This document shows, in pieces, positions 1-12,900 of a DNA stretch of 64,000 nucleotides. Source of the stretch: Verrucomicrobiota bacterium (GTDB lineage Bacteria > Verrucomicrobiota > Verrucomicrobiia > Limisphaerales > JADJPG01); NCBI GenBank assembly GCA_016713365.1, contig JADJPG010000029.1:1-64000 (forward strand), written 5' to 3'. The notes below the pieces were generated by a model. That model did not search any database. It was not told the origin of the DNA and was given only the letters and a program-made list of their open reading frames with translations. The first letter of the stretch is position 1; every line of letters starts with the position of its first letter. Made by a program: the position numbers and the translations under genes.

Positions 1-1
1 A

Positions 2-2521
2 AGATCCGAACTGGAGTTCAGCCTTGGCCTTAGTAGGGCGGCCCGCGACTCAGTTGCTATGGCTTTAATGAGTTCTCCAAGCAACGCCCAAGCCCACTGT
101 GTGCAAGGTTTTTTGTTGGCCGCGGATTACCGGCTAACGGAGGCTCTTTCAGCATTTGATCGCGCGCTAGACATTGAACCAGCTCTTGGCAATGCCTGGT
201 TAGGACGAGGCCTTTGTAAGCGTCGGCTTGGGATCCTGGCGAAAAAGGAGTTTCGATCTACAGCAACTGAGAATACCTCCTCGTGGCTTGCAGACCTGCA
301 AACCGCCGCCATTACGGAACCATCACGCTCGCTCGTTAGGTCTTACGCAGGAAAAGGTTTCAGCGACGCCGGAGATGGCCGGCTCGCACTTAAGGAACTA
401 GATTATGCAGAGCAACTTGACCCAAACGATCCTACCCCGCCGCTATACAAAGCTCTCGAGTTCCGAAAACAGAACCGCCCGAACGAAGCAGTACAAGAGC
501 TCGAACGCTCAGTCACGCTGAATGACAACCGTGCGATCTATCGTTCCCGCTTGTTGCTCGATCAAGACCACGCCACCCGCAGTGCCAGCCTCGCGAAGAT
601 TTATCAGGACGCTGGCCTCGAAGACGTCGGCCTCCGCGAAGCCGCCCGCGCGGTCAGCTACGACTACGCCAACTACAGCGCGCATCAGTTCCTCGCCGAA
701 AGCTATAACGCCCTACGCGATCCGACGCGCTTCAACCTTCGACATGAAACCGTCTGGTTCAACGAACTCCTCATCGCTAATCTTCTCAGCCCTGTCGGCG
801 CTGGTCTCCTCTCGCAGAACATCAGCCAGCAGGAGTATTCGCCTCTGTTCGAGGCCAACCGTTTCGGCCTGCTTACCAGCACCGAGTATCGCAGCGACGG
901 CCAGTTCCGCGAAGTCGCCAGCCACTACGGACTTCTGGTCGCACCAGCTACACGCTGGACCTCGACTATCAGCACAATGAGGGAACGCGACCAAACAACG
1001 AACTGAATCGAATCGAGTGTTACATTCAACTCAAACACCAACTCACCGACCGCGATTCAGTTTTCCTCCTCACCAAGTATCAGGATTATGAAAGTGGCGA
1101 CAATTTCCAGCACCTCGACTGGAGGACCAGCGTGCGCACTAATTTCCAGTTTGATGAGATTCAAGCCCCGGCGATGGCGGCCGGCTATCATCACGAATGG
1201 AGTCCGGGCAGCCACACTTTGATGTTGGCTGGCCGGCTGGTTAACGACCAGCAAATCAGTGACCGCGATGCGACCAATTACGTCCCGATCATAGTCACGA
1301 ACACCATCGTAAACGTTCCTGGCGCAGGATTTGACTCCAAGTATCGGAGTGAATTTGAAATCTATTCCGCAGAATTGAGTCAGATCTTTCAAGTGGAACA
1401 CCACACGCTGGTTTTGGGATCGCGTGTTCAGTCTGGGGTGTTTGAGACTTCGGAGAAGATTGGTCTGGGAGCAAGCAGCATTGGGCTGGCGAACTTTGCA
1501 GGTTTCTCCAATGCATTCCCTCATTCCGCCCGGAGCGAAGTGGATTTTGATCGGTTGGTTGCCTACGCCTACACACATGGGAGCCGATCAACACGCTGGC
1601 GATGACTGCTGGCATCAATTACGATCACTTGCGCTATCCTGAGAATTACCGGAACCCACCGATCAATAGCGGGTCGGCAGACAAGCACGGCCTCAATCCC
1701 AAAGCAGCTTTTGTTTGGACTCCGAGCCCAAAGGTTACATTGCGGAGTGCTTACACGCGATCCTTCGGTGGGGTTAGCTATGACCAGAGTTACCAGCTTG
1801 AGCCATCTCAACTGGCTGGCTTCTCCCAATCCTTCCGGAACGTGATTTCCGAATCTTTGGTGGGATCCTGTCGGCGCCCGAATATCAGACGGCGGGATTG
1901 GGACTAGATCTCAAGTTTGACCGACAAATTTATCTAGGCTTCCAGGCTGAATTCGTCCACGCCGAGGTAAATCGCACGCTCGGTGTGTTCCAAACGACAC
2001 CATTGATCTTGACCGCTCCGGTGACGGCAGGCGGCATACGACAGCATCTCCGTTACGATGAACGCACTGCCTCCATTTCAGCCAACAAGCTGTTGTCCGA
2101 GGAGTGGTCCTTTGGGTTGCGCTATCGCGTCACGGATTCCGCGCTGGAGAGGCGGATACCAGAAGTGCGCACTGCGTTACTCCCCGATGCGGACCGCCGT
2201 GACGAGGCATTGCTCCATGAATTTCGCGTATCACTTCTCTTTACCCACGGCAGCGGATTCTTTGTGCAGACGGAGGGAGCCTGGTATTTGCAGACCGGCT
2301 ATGAGGTCAACGGTTCTCCGCGCAGCCGCTCAGAATTGGATGGCGCATCCTTCCCTCAGGTGAACCTTATGGCCGGTTACCGTTTTCCTCGTCGGCGAGG
2401 AGACATTTCGCTGGGGCTATTAAACGCAACGGATGAGGACTATCAACTTACGTCACTGACGCCATACGCAGAATTGCCCCATGAACGAGTAATCGCGGTT
2501 CGCTTGCGGACGAATTTTTGA
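2..2521 (+). pseudogene. TPR / outer-membrane beta-barrel protein, 5' partial, frameshifted
   Basis: The frame is already open at the window edge, so the N-terminus lies upstream; the ATG at 59 is internal. The first about 230 residues are tetratricopeptide repeats. From about 780 the protein becomes an alternating, aromatic-rich beta-strand region that ends in Phe, as outer-membrane barrels recognised by BAM do. The open frame moves three times: near 930, near 1575 and near 1855. In each case the next frame continues the same barrel sequence, so this is one gene read in four pieces (to 1006, then about 940-1605, about 1580-1907 and about 1860-2521). TPR plus TonB-receptor-like barrel proteins, often with an N-terminal FecR domain, are common in Verrucomicrobia; whether FecR is present here cannot be seen. 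The role is probably surface binding or transport. The shifts may be sequencing errors or decay. Confidence 0.7.
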
Positions 2522-2522
2522 A

Positions 2523-5500
2523 ATGTTGAATAGCCTTCATTTGTGTTTGAATGTCACAACATCAGAACCAGTGAAAACGACTACTGACAACTTGAGATCC
2601 GTCCCAGATAAACTCCCTGCACATAGGCAGAGGAAGGCTGAATTGGCACGCGCATCAAAATTCGAAACCTGGCCAAAAGCCAAACTTCGCTTCTTTCCCC
2701 CCAAGGGCATCTCACGATTATGGATCGCGCTGGTAATTGTGCTTTTCACTTTGACTGAATGCGAACAGTCCATGGCGCAAGTCTCACCGGCAAACCTCCC
2801 CAACCTCCGATTCTACGCTAACGGTGAAGTTAACGCGATCGTTGAGCAACCTGATGGAAAGGTAATTATTGGCGGTGCTTTTGACGACGTAAACGGAGTT
2901 GCGAAACGGTGCTTGGCACGTTTGCATCGCGATGGGTCACTCGATCTAACTTGGAATTTGGATGTCGATGGAAGGGTTGTGGCACTCGCGTTGGAGGGCA
3001 ACAATTTATACATTGGAGGATTCTTTGATAAAGTCGGTGGTCTATCCAGACGTGGGTTGGCAAAGGTCAGCACGATAGGAGGCGGAGAGGTAGATCTTGA
3101 ATGGATTCCATTTGGATCCGGGGATGTAGTCGGGGGGGTGGATGCTATTGTTGTAAGTGGCGGTGACGTCTTTGTTGGAGGAAACTTCAACGCGATTGGA
3201 GGAGCGACTCGAATCAATCTTGCGAAACTAAGTTCCCAAGGAACCGGACTAGCCGATCAAAACTGGCAAGCTGATTGCCCTGGAGGCGTCAATGCGCTTT
3301 CGTTGCAGAGTTCCAACCTGTTTGTGGGTGGAACTTTCGACAGCATAGGAGGGACCATGCGGTCGAGTCTTGCGAAAGTGAGTCGTTACGGTCTCGGGAA
3401 AGTTGACCATTTATGGAATCCAGGCTTATCGGGCGACTTTGTCCAAGTGACTGCGCTAGCACATTCGGGAACGCACCTAGTAGTCGGTGGAGTTTTCAAC
3501 CTCAGCGGTACCTCGCTTTCAAACTTAGTCAAAATTACAGTAGAAGGCACTGCGAGCCCAGACAATGCTTGGCAGCCCCATACAGGTCCTTTTCCCGAGA
3601 TAGGGGCGATTCTTGTCGAAGACACTGAGCACATTTATGTCGGCGGAGGCTTTGAATTAAATCACGGGCGAGTTACAAGACTGGTGGGGCCAAGAGCTGA
3701 ATCTGATACTAACTGGTCTGCCGCGATTGGACCTTGGCGTGTGAACGCCTTGATGAAAGGCGCTGACGGGTTGTATGTGGGAGGAAAGTTCTCACATGTA
3801 GAAGGCGAATTGACATCTGCCATAGCGAGGCTCGATCCGATACTTGGGCGCTTGGATGAGCGTTTCGCAGCTCAGGTTCATCTTCCCGGAGAAGTAAGGG
3901 CGATCGTCAGACAGCCAGACGGCAAACTCGTATTAGAGGGGACTTTATTGAAGTCGATGGGCATAAGCGCGGTTACCTTGTCCGGTTGAACTCCGATGGC
4001 ACCGTCGATGACAATTGGAATCCGAACGCTAATGCCAGGGTGCTTGCGATGACCGCAAACGCGTCGAGCCTGTTTGTTTCTGGGTTTTTCACGGAGATAG
4101 GAAACGTATCTCAATCAGTTCTCGCCAAAGTAGACCTCATTGGCAGCGATAAAGTGGACCCCTTCTGGAGGCCAGAAATCGGGAATGTAGACGACGTTTC
4201 GGTCGTGTTCACTCTGGCGTTAACGGATGACAGTTTGTTCATCGGCGGCCCCTTCCAGCATGTAGAGGGTCAGATTCGTGCTGGTTTAGCAAAGCTGGAC
4301 ACTGTGGACGGACAACTTGATCTTCGTTGGTCAGCAAATGTCTCAGATCAAAATGGTTATCCTTGGGTCTATGCCATTCTAATTCACGAAACTAATTTGA
4401 TTGTTGGTGGGGCGTTTGCTTCGATCAAAGGATCGTCCAAAACGAATCTTGCCAAGGTCTCAACCCGAGGTTCTGGGATTGTTAATGCCGTATGGAATCC
4501 GAATCCAAAACACTCAGAAGGTCTGGGTGGAATCGGCTCGCTCGCTGTGTCAGGAACGAACCTTTATGTGGGAGGGGGATTTAGCTCAATCGGGGGAATT
4601 CGGCGATCTAACTTGGCTCGGGTAGATTTGCTTGGCAGCGGTAGATGCGATATTTCTTGGAATCCTTCGCTCCCAGCAGACTTTTATCCGAGTAGCATCG
4701 GCTCCGGAGCAAGTGGCACCTCCATTTCAGGATCTGATTATGGGAGGATTGAGACGGTATTTCGACTGGATGATTCAGGAAACCAAGTTGACGACTGGAG
4801 TGTGCCGCCGAATTCTAGCGGCGGCGAATCTGTATATGACATTTCAGTTTCGGACAATGGGGCTTACGTTGTAGGTAGCTTCGGCACTCTTGGAATTGCC
4901 AATGGGCCTGGCGAACTACGGCGAAATGGTATCGCATTTTTGGCTGTTGCCGGCGCTCCTGTCTTGAGCCGGGAAACGAATGGCTTGATCGTCATCTTGC
5001 GGAATGCCGTAAATGGACAAGAAGTAACCCATTTCCGAATTACGGGCATAACTGACGGCAGCTTGTGGGACCCCGACGGCACTCATCGACTGGAGATTGG
5101 CGATTTTGTGACGGTGGCAGCGGGAGCATTGGGCTTGAAGTTCATCGCCAACGGACCGAATGGTGGGATAGCTGCCGTATCCGCCTTGAACCAAACACCC
5201 GGTGGCGCAGGAGCGTTGGAATCTCGAATAGAGTGGTCCGCGCCGAGCGTTCCCATCTTCAGTTTTGAGACGAACCGCCTGGAGGCTACCGAGGGCCCTG
5301 GGATTATCAGGGCAACAGTACGAAAAAGGGGCTTGGGCGCAGGGAGTGTATTGGTTTCGACTCTTGGAATTACCGCCAAACACGGGACGGATATTGATCA
5401 GCTTCCGTCGCAACTGCTGCAATTTTCGGCCGAACAATTCACCAGAGATGTGTTTGTGCAAATGATCAATAACTCTGAGGTCGAAAGCGATGAAGTGTTT

Positions 5501-7388
5501 GCGATACGCCTGCACGACCCGTCGGCAGGGGCGACCTTGGCGAACCCAGCCGAAGTGATTGTTACGATCGTCGATGACGACAACTGCATCGGCATATCGC
5601 AAACAACGACCAGCCTGCCGACAGAGTTACAGCTTCCAGCGCGTGGATCCTTACAAGTCACCTTGGATCAACCTTTGGGGCAATGGAGGCTGGTCGGCGA
5701 GCCTTACTGGCATGACAGCGGTGCAGTTGTCCAAGGATTGCACCAGTCATCATCTTATCGAGTGGAGTTCAAACCGTTGCCGAATCTTCAAGCGCCTACA
5801 ACTCGTTCGATTTTCATCTACTCGGAACGAACACGACACTCCAAGAGTTCTACGTCCCGCTTGCGTCTGCGAGGGGCCATCTCAGCATTCTGCTCGAACC
5901 CGAGGAAATCTTGCAGGCAATCTCCCTGGTGCGTGGAAGCTCCAGGGCGAATCGAATTGGCATCTGAGCGGAGAGGTGATGAGCAATCTGAATGTGGGCA
6001 CTTACATTGTTGAGTTTCGTGATGTGCCAGCGGTTCCAACCCGGACTAAGCCCAGACCTCAGCGGGCCGAAGTCGGGCCGATCCACATCTATGAAAAGAA
6101 GGTGGTGTATCCACAGTCTGGCGGGTTGACCGGCAGCGAACCAGTCGCCCTCAACGCCAGCGATGCAACCTCAACTGAGCCGTATCTTCACAGCGGGCAG
6201 ATTGATGCTGACGGACAATTTGGCAGTGGCGTCGTGGTCGGACCTCGCACGGTGCTCACCGCCGCACATGTGGTGTTCGACGACCAGGAATTGCGGTATG
6301 TGAACAGCGACTCATTGCGGTGGTTTCATCGGCGCCATCGCGACGTCAACGAGCCGCCGCCACAAACTCCACGGGGATGTTATATTTTCACCGGTTATGC
6401 GGATCAGCGGATTCGAGACAACAGCCCTGACATTTCCTCTCCGGCATCTCAGCAACTGGATGCGGCTGTCCTCTATTTTCTCGGCACCCCGTTTGGCCCG
6501 AACTTGCCTGGAGCAGGAGGCTATGGTGGTTATCTGGTCTCTGAAGGCCAGACCAACTGGTTGCTGACCTCGAATAACAAGATGCTCGTCGGCTATCCCT
6601 TGGATGGCGTGACTCCGGAGAACCAAGGACGATTACATGCAACTGCCCCAGCGGATCTGAGTTTCACACCGCTCTACGGCGGCGTCTATGAAACCTCAAG
6701 TATTCGAGGGCGTGGAGGCAATAGTGGCGGACCACTCTATGTCGAATTAGCAGGTCGATACTATCCCGCCGGCATCTACCTCGGCGGATTTAACAGGACT
6801 CTGGTAAAGGCCATCGACTGCCGCGTGGCGGATCTCATCGCCCGTGCTGAAGCAGCGGCAAATGGCGATGGGAACAGTCATGGTGGGGGAGTTACATTCT
6901 TTAGTTCCGGATCGACTGTATCAGCATTTGATCCAGCGTACATCACCGTGCTCATTGAGCCGGCCGAAGCAGCCGCCTCCGGTGGGGGATGGCAGATCGC
7001 GGATGTTGATTCGGCTTCGGAGTTTCGGTTGGGCGCTTCCAATACGGTGGCTTTGGTCGGGCTCGGAAGCATACGCCTGAAGTTCAGACCAATTCCTGGA
7101 TTTGCCATACCGCAAGTGGGAAACGTTGAACTTCCCAACGCTCAAAATGTGAAAGTGATAGCAAGCTACGGGGCTCCGCGTCTTCAATTATCTTTCCACA
7201 CCACTGGTACGCTGACGTTAATTGGACAAGTTGGAACAAACTATCTGATTCAAGAATCCTCCAATCTTCCATTCGGACCATGGTCTCCATTCACCAACGT
7301 GCAGCTGAATTCCTACACACAGTCTTTCTTGATCCCGTTTCCGACCGGAGCTGTCTCAAGATTCTATCGGGCAATTGCATTGCCATAG
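2523..7388 (+). pseudogene. Secreted delta-60 repeat / Calx-beta / trypsin-like serine protease fusion, frameshifted
   Basis: The gene starts 1 nt after the previous stop. The mature-looking part begins after a hydrophobic segment ending near Ala-Gln (about 2775), so the listed start may be too far upstream. Positions 2820-4900 encode delta-60 (DUF5122) propeller repeats with the pattern V-x-A-I-x-x-Q-P-D-G-K-x-x-x-G-G. Positions 5250-5580 encode a Calx-beta domain ending in a V-D-D-D-N turn. A serine-protease domain follows: His in TAAHV (codon 6267), Asp in QLDAAV (6459), Ser in GNSGGP (6723), the classic H-D-S order. The C-terminus is a Y-L-I-Q-E-S-x-N-L-type beta module. Frames change at a GGGG run (3938-3941), around 5800-5825 and around 5900-5925; the pieces are otherwise collinear. 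An extracellular enzyme presented on a propeller is likely. Fusion of these three modules is unusual. Confidence 0.7.
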
Positions 7389-7414
7389 TCTCCCAGTCGA
7401 CTGCGGTGAGAAAG

Positions 7415-8488
7415 TTATCTTCTGGGATTCGGGCCGACGAATTGCTCTAGCTTGGAACGAACACCCTCAAGCCTGGGATAAAGCCGCGAAAACCGGGGAT
7501 CGCTCAGCCACGTGTTCACAACGTCCAAGGTGATACGGTCGCGTCGCTTGATTTCAGTAGCGTCCAGCGTTTTTGAAACCGTCAAGAGATTGTGGGAAAT
7601 CATGAAATTTGCATTCGGGAAGTTGCTCAACATGGCCTCGAGTTCTCGCTCGGAGCGCTCTGGCGCTAGAAGGTAGGATTCTGCGATTTTCTTCTGATTT
7701 TCATCCGACATGTCAGCCCGCGCGAAATAATTTGCGCGCGCGAGTTCGCGTCCCTGCATTTGGTCAGGATGCTCTCCCAAATAGCTGAGCACTGCTGCTG
7801 GCTCGGCAATCACAAGACGATCTATTGCAAGGTAAGCAGCTTTGGAGATGGGTGAGTTGTTTTTGCGTTCAACCAAATCTGTCAAGACTGGCATGAGTCC
7901 AGTGCCGCCGATGTAAACGGCTACATCAAACGCCTCAAGATACCCTGCGGTAGGTCTTTCCTGCCAGGGTGCATGCTGCAACAACGCGCGCAATCGTTCC
8001 TCCAGAAACACCCGGCCTGTGGGAGATCGATCGCTCAATGCGCAAATGCGCAACGCAACAGCCCATTCGTCAGGCGATTTGAAATTGGCAAGCACATTAC
8101 TGGCCTGGAGTAAGGCTGCTTTGGGATCCAAACGAAGTAACTCATCCAGCATCAAGACCCGCTTGGTAGGCGCACTGCTTAGGCTTCCGTCCGGATGAAG
8201 CCGAAACTCTTGCTGGGTCGCGACATCCATCCCGGAAATCAGCTCAGCCACAAGTTCCGCGACGCGGTCTTGGCGTACCTTTTCAGATCCATTCTCTTTA
8301 GGTCGGTGAAGGCTTCCATTTAACGGTAGGCTGGCTGATTTCTCAGAGCGACCGTCGAAAGAATCTGATGTGGCTCCGAAATCAGGACTGGAGTTACGGT
8401 AGAAGCTAGTTAAATAAAGACCGATCGCGCTTACAAGTAAAGCTACGCTCAAAATCGATGCTGCTTTTGACCGCTGGTGAATACGCAT
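7415..8488 (-). CDS. Hypothetical membrane-anchored protein (357 aa)
   Basis: I do not recognise this protein. It has one N-terminal hydrophobic segment (about residues 10-28) preceded by Arg/Lys, so it is probably exported and anchored by an uncleaved signal. The rest is largely helical and rich in Leu, Ala and Glu, with HEAT- or TPR-like spacing but no clear repeat consensus. It converges on the preceding plus-strand gene with 26 nt between stops. A small frame ending 22 nt upstream on the same strand may be co-transcribed. The frame is intact, unlike its neighbours. Confidence 0.6.
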   Translation of the reverse strand: MRIHQRSKAASILSVALLVSAIGLYLTSFYRNSSPDFGATSDSFDGRSEKSASLPLNGSLHRPKENGSEKVRQDRVAELVAELISGMDVATQQEFRLHPDGSLSSAPTKRVLMLDELLRLDPKAALLQASNVLANFKSPDEWAVALRICALSDRSPTGRVFLEERLRALLQHAPWQERPTAGYLEAFDVAVYIGGTGLMPVLTDLVERKNNSPISKAAYLAIDRLVIAEPAAVLSYLGEHPDQMQGRELARANYFARADMSDENQKKIAESYLLAPERSERELEAMLSNFPNANFMISHNLLTVSKTLDATEIKRRDRITLDVVNTWLSDPRFSRLYPRLEGVRSKLEQFVGPNPRR

Positions 8489-8509
8489 TATTTGATGTGG
8501 ACTGGACTC

Positions 8510-8845
8510 TTATTCACTGTCGTCTTCCTCGTCGAAGTTGCGACGGTAATTCAATACTACACCGACATAAACGCTATCCACTGCATCCGTCGTCAATTCC
8601 TGTGATTGCCGGTCCAGTGTTGCTCTGAACCGGCGACTTGCTCTTTGGCTCGGGCTTGAGGAATCATTGTTCACCGCGTACGCCCACAAACACCGACCAC
8701 TCATGTCGGATTGAGCGGAGAAAAACGAGGAGATTCTCGCCGAGTTCGAACATAGCTGCGCGTCCGAGAGGTCGCGCCCGCACATTCTAAATCTCGAGGG
8801 GCCAACTTTGACTACTAATTGATCTTGGTGACCAAGCACGACCAC
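8510..8845 (-). CDS. Hypothetical small protein (111 aa)
   Basis: This is an unrecognised frame just upstream of the 357-aa gene on the same strand, 22 nt apart. The C-terminal half, ending in an acidic E-E-D-D-S-E tail, looks more protein-like than the N-terminal half, so the true start may differ or the gene may be a fragment. There is no signal peptide, motif or clear ribosome-binding site. Coding status is uncertain. Confidence 0.3.
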   Translation of the reverse strand: MVVLGHQDQLVVKVGPSRFRMCGRDLSDAQLCSNSARISSFFSAQSDMSGRCLWAYAVNNDSSSPSQRASRRFRATLDRQSQELTTDAVDSVYVGVVLNYRRNFDEEDDSE

Positions 8846-8933
8846 GCACGGTTTCGGTGCTGACTGTCCGCCGTTTACAATTACGCTCGCTCGCTTCGCC
8901 AGTCGGGTCGAGTGATCCTATGGGCTGCAGCTT

Positions 8934-9404
8934 TTAGCGGCTACCGATGGGAATCTCCTGCGTGAACTCGCCAGACACCGTCTCGATGTAAAGGTAGACG
9001 TTGTCATCCCGCCGATTGGTGGGCACGGTGAACTGCCATGAATACGGCAAATCAAAAAATGCCGACAAAATCTCCCCACGATCCGAATTGAGGGTAGCCA
9101 GTTGGATATTCCACATGCTCGTGGCCTGCTCAGCCGGAGTGCTGGGGACGAAGATCGCTCTCATCGTTTCGCCACGACTGACACGGTCAGTGATATAGCA
9201 TCCGTATCACGAGGACCACGTCACTCGGCCTCCGGTATTTGCACTAGGCACTACCATAACCCAGCCAGCGCTGGAGTAACGTGGAACCTTCACTGCCATC
9301 TTGATCTCAACCGCGTGCGTGGAATTACAAAGACCAGCCAATGCTACAGGGACCAAGAATGCAGTTCCTGTGGCGTTTCGAATCAATTTAATCGCAGCGT
9401 TCAT
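8934..9404 (-). pseudogene. Secreted small protein interrupted by an in-frame TGA
   Basis: The frame opens at ATG 9404 with a good signal peptide (hydrophobic core FLVPVALAGL, cleavage after THA) and runs to a TGA at 9209-9207. It continues in exactly the same phase, without further stops, to 8934. The downstream part has a protein-like composition (LPYSWQFTVPTN, YLYIETVSGEF), so the whole 156-codon span reads as one gene with one premature stop. The family is not recognised. A TGG-to-TGA change or a sequencing error is the simplest explanation. No selenocysteine insertion element was sought in detail, and Sec is considered very unlikely. Confidence 0.5.
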
Positions 9405-9491
9405 AGAATTGTGAAGTTGTTATACTTAGCCGTCGAAATCACTTCGCTTTTGCACTGAATTCAATCGGCTACCATCTTTAACGGAACTGCT

Positions 9492-9629
9492 GTGAGGGTT
9501 ACATACACACGTCCGCTTTATGACCACTACGTTTACGAAATCATTCCGCCCAAGGCAGACGAGACGCCCTGGCATGTTGAGACCAAGCAAGGGATGAAGG
9601 ACGAGCCTTTGACCAAGCATCAAGCATAA
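9492..9629 (+). CDS. Possible small ORF or gene remnant (45 aa)
   Basis: A GTG-initiated frame with protein-like composition (YDHYVYEIIPPK, then W-H-V-E-T-K). No convincing ribosome-binding site was seen. It could be the end of a decayed small gene; no family is assigned. Confidence 0.2.
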   Translation: MRVTYTRPLYDHYVYEIIPPKADETPWHVETKQGMKDEPLTKHQA

Positions 9630-9954
9630 GCATCCGGAGACTGCCGAAGCGACTCGCCGCGTCATCTTCGGCGGCTACGGCGCGTTACCAAAGGGGAGCG
9701 AAAGCAGTTCCGGTCCGGCGTAAGCGTCCGGTGGAGTGCCCTGGGTGAGTGGCACCCCATCGGACGCTTACGATCAGCCAGCAACTCGGCTGGTCCTGGG
9801 GAATCGGAGTGGGTGCAGGCGTTGGATTTCTTGGCGCGCTCCGCTGGAAATGGATCCAGCCGGTTTCCAAATGAACTCTCTGCTACGTGCTGCGAGCAAA
9901 CCTGCCCCTCAGTCATTTCGGAAATTCATTGCTTATCTGGAAGCGACTTGGACT
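9630..9954. other. Intergenic stretch, no gene recognised
   Basis: Open frames occur in several phases on both strands, but none has a recognisable motif, start context or coding-like composition. The convergent end of the large minus-strand gene lies at 9955. No terminator with a T-tract was seen. Confidence 0.5.
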
Positions 9955-12900
9955 TTAAGGGTTCGGAATTACTCTGAAGAAACCTCCTTCAAGAGGTGCT
10001 GGCACGGTCAGCAATTCACTCACAAAGGATGTGAAATTCGTGACTTCAATCCAATTCGTCGCTGGTAATGCGGGAGCATATTCGACACGGTACGGTGCCA
10101 GATACTCGCCTTCTATGGAAAATCGCGCGGTCGGGTCGGAAGGAGTTGGAGCGGTGAAGCTCCCAAAACGAGCACCGGCAGGCACAAGGTCATAACGAGC
10201 TCGCACCTTTGTATTCTGCGCAAGAGTTACACCGAGCTCCGCCATATTGTCGCCTGCAACGTACTGAAGATTGTTGCCGACGGTATCCCGAAGGGCGGCA
10301 AGCTTGAAATTCCCTGCCGGATCGGGAACTTGAGCGCCAAGCTGCCTCCAAGTGCAAACACGCGCCTAAATGTTCCGCGGCCATTTGACGTCCTGTCTGA
10401 TCAGCCCGACTCAATTCCACCAATGGACTGATTGCCGACTCGTCCACCACCTCCAACACAGCCACAGCCGCACCGCGACGGTAAAAGTCATAGGTGATCT
10501 TAAGGTCCAAGTATTCGATCCGGATGTCTCCATTCGCGGGAGGCGGCACGTACACTTGACGGCGCATGTGAAAGTCCGCCTGTCCACCCGGTCGCGACCA
10601 CAGAAGAATTCTATCAGAACTGGCTCCGGGCCCCAATAAAGCACGGAGCAGTGATTCCGCGCTTTCGCTGGGAACCACGGGTTCCAAGAGATTTGCGAAC
10701 GGGGTATATCGCGCTCCCCAAACCAGTGGATGTTGTGTATCTTGGTTATAATGGCGGAAGCGATAATCCCGACCGCCTTGCGTCACCACGGATTCTCCAC
10801 CGTGCTCGATCTCCAGATCGAGAAAACCGGTTCCCACATTTCCATTTGTGGAAGTGCGCATCTCGCGGACCTCGATATTCACTATTCGATGATTCTCCTC
10901 TGAGGGTGGAAAGAGACCGATGTCCCGGAAATTTAATGTCAGCACGCTGTTGGTCCCGTTGAGTTGCGCAAGCTGTTCCGCGGTCAAGCGGATGAAAGCG
11001 GAAGCAGACCTTTCGGGAACGTTTGCGTTATACCAGTTGATTACCTCACTCGTGATTTGTTTGAGCTGATCCTCATAGAGCACAGCCAGTGTTTGGAAGT
11101 CGGCCTGGTCCAGTCGCGCCCCCTTGCCCGCTTCCGCCAACGCTTTGAAACGATTGAACATGGCATTCAAATCCAAGTCGGTCGTATAAGGCCGCAGAAG
11201 GCGATACTCGTAGGCCTTTTTCAGGTTATAGTGATAGCGCAGTAATCGTTCACGGGCGCGACGACCCATTTCGTGCAGGTAGGATACCGCCCGATCGTCA
11301 AATGCGAAGAGACCCTGGCTGATATCCTGGTTCATGGCGTCAATTGCCAGCAGAGAGAACTGTATCCCTGCATTCAACTGGCCCAGCCGTTGAGTGGTTT
11401 GCGAGATCAGCAGGAGCAGCGCCTCTTTGTCTGCTATTAGACTCTCCACTTTGGCAGTGATTTCATTGAGCTCTGGGTGCTCGCGCCGCAATTTCTGCAG
11501 CTCCGCCTCCACTTCCGACTTTGGGGCGCTCGGAGTACGCGTGGCTTCCTGCATTTTTTCCCAATGCTCCTTCCACGGCTTCATCTTTGTCTGAAAGTCC
11601 TCCACGATAGCCGGAATGTCACTGAGTTCGGCATCATCCAGATCCGGGATCGGTAGAGTGTCGAGTGTCTCCTTGGTTTGGGCGACGGATTTGTCCCAAT
11701 TCTCACTCGTGAACTGCTTCGCCACTTCGGGCACCTGTGACAAAGTCTTCCATGGATCGTTCTTATCGTATTCCGACGCCAGGACCAGCCCTTGGCCAAC
11801 GGCCGCCAGGATGGGCTGATACACTGGAATGACCTGACAAACCCTCCCGAGAAATCCTGCCGCTTGTTGCCACGGTTCCCCTTTATGCCGTTCCTCCACG
11901 TTGCGCTGGGCGCGGCGTTGCAGTTCTTCATTGATGATCTTGATCTCCTCCTGAAGCTCTCCAATTCGGACCTGCATATTGCCAGCCTGCACCTGAACCT
12001 CGGGCAGTAGTTGCGTGGCTTGGTCGTATTCCCGGCGGGACTGTTCCAGAATTGTCTTCTGTATTTCGCGCACCACTTCCTGTCCGGCGGTGCGCTGCTG
12101 AAGATTATTCGCAAAGTCGCCAAGCCAGTATTCCAGATACAGCACACGAATCGAGGTATCGATGTCCTGCTCAAACGCGATTTTGTTGGCCTCAAACGAA
12201 AGAAAGGAGGTACTCCCAGCCGGAGGGTTTGCGAAATAGTCCGAGGTTGCTGGCGATGCGATGGCGGACCAGCCGCATTTCGTCCGCCAGCTGTGCGAAA
12301 TCGAGTTCCCAGCTCGGCGGGAGTTCCACCCAAAACAGGGTGTTACGCAGGGCATCCAGATCCTCAAGAGCCTTCAAGTAAAACGCGAACGTCTCTTCGA
12401 CAAACTCGAGTTGCCCGTTCAGATAAGCGCGCTGCGGGCGTGGGCGATAACTTGGCGCAATGCCAAGGGCGAGAGCCAGCCCATCGGCTGGCTGGTGAAA
12501 GTAATTTCTCCGTCAGCGCGTTCGATCCTTGACGGAGAAACAGGCAAGGCGTCAGCTCCGGCGAGAGCAGTGTGAGATCCAAGCCTTGCGTCCGGAGATG
12601 ACCATACTCGGTAATAGTAGGCTGGCACCGGTTGCCCCGGGGAACCTCCAAGATAGAAACTGCCGGGAGTAAACTGTCCTCCAACAACCACGCTCACAGC
12701 CTCAACGGACGGACTGTTCACGAACAACTGGCCCCCGGTCCCACCGCTGCCTGGTCTCCCTCCGGCAATTGCGCCGGACCCATTTCCGGTCTCCAGTTGT
12801 AGCCTTGGCTGGCTCTCCCGAAGGAGAAAAATCATAAACGCCAAAACCCTCAGTGTCATTAACCAAGGTAACATTACCACGATCAGCGGAAGGAACTCCG

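Noticed and set aside
9207..9209. TGA as a selenocysteine codon
   Set aside because: No selenoprotein family resemblance, no Cys in an equivalent position that can be seen, and the protein is a small exported hypothetical. A nonsense change or read error is simpler.
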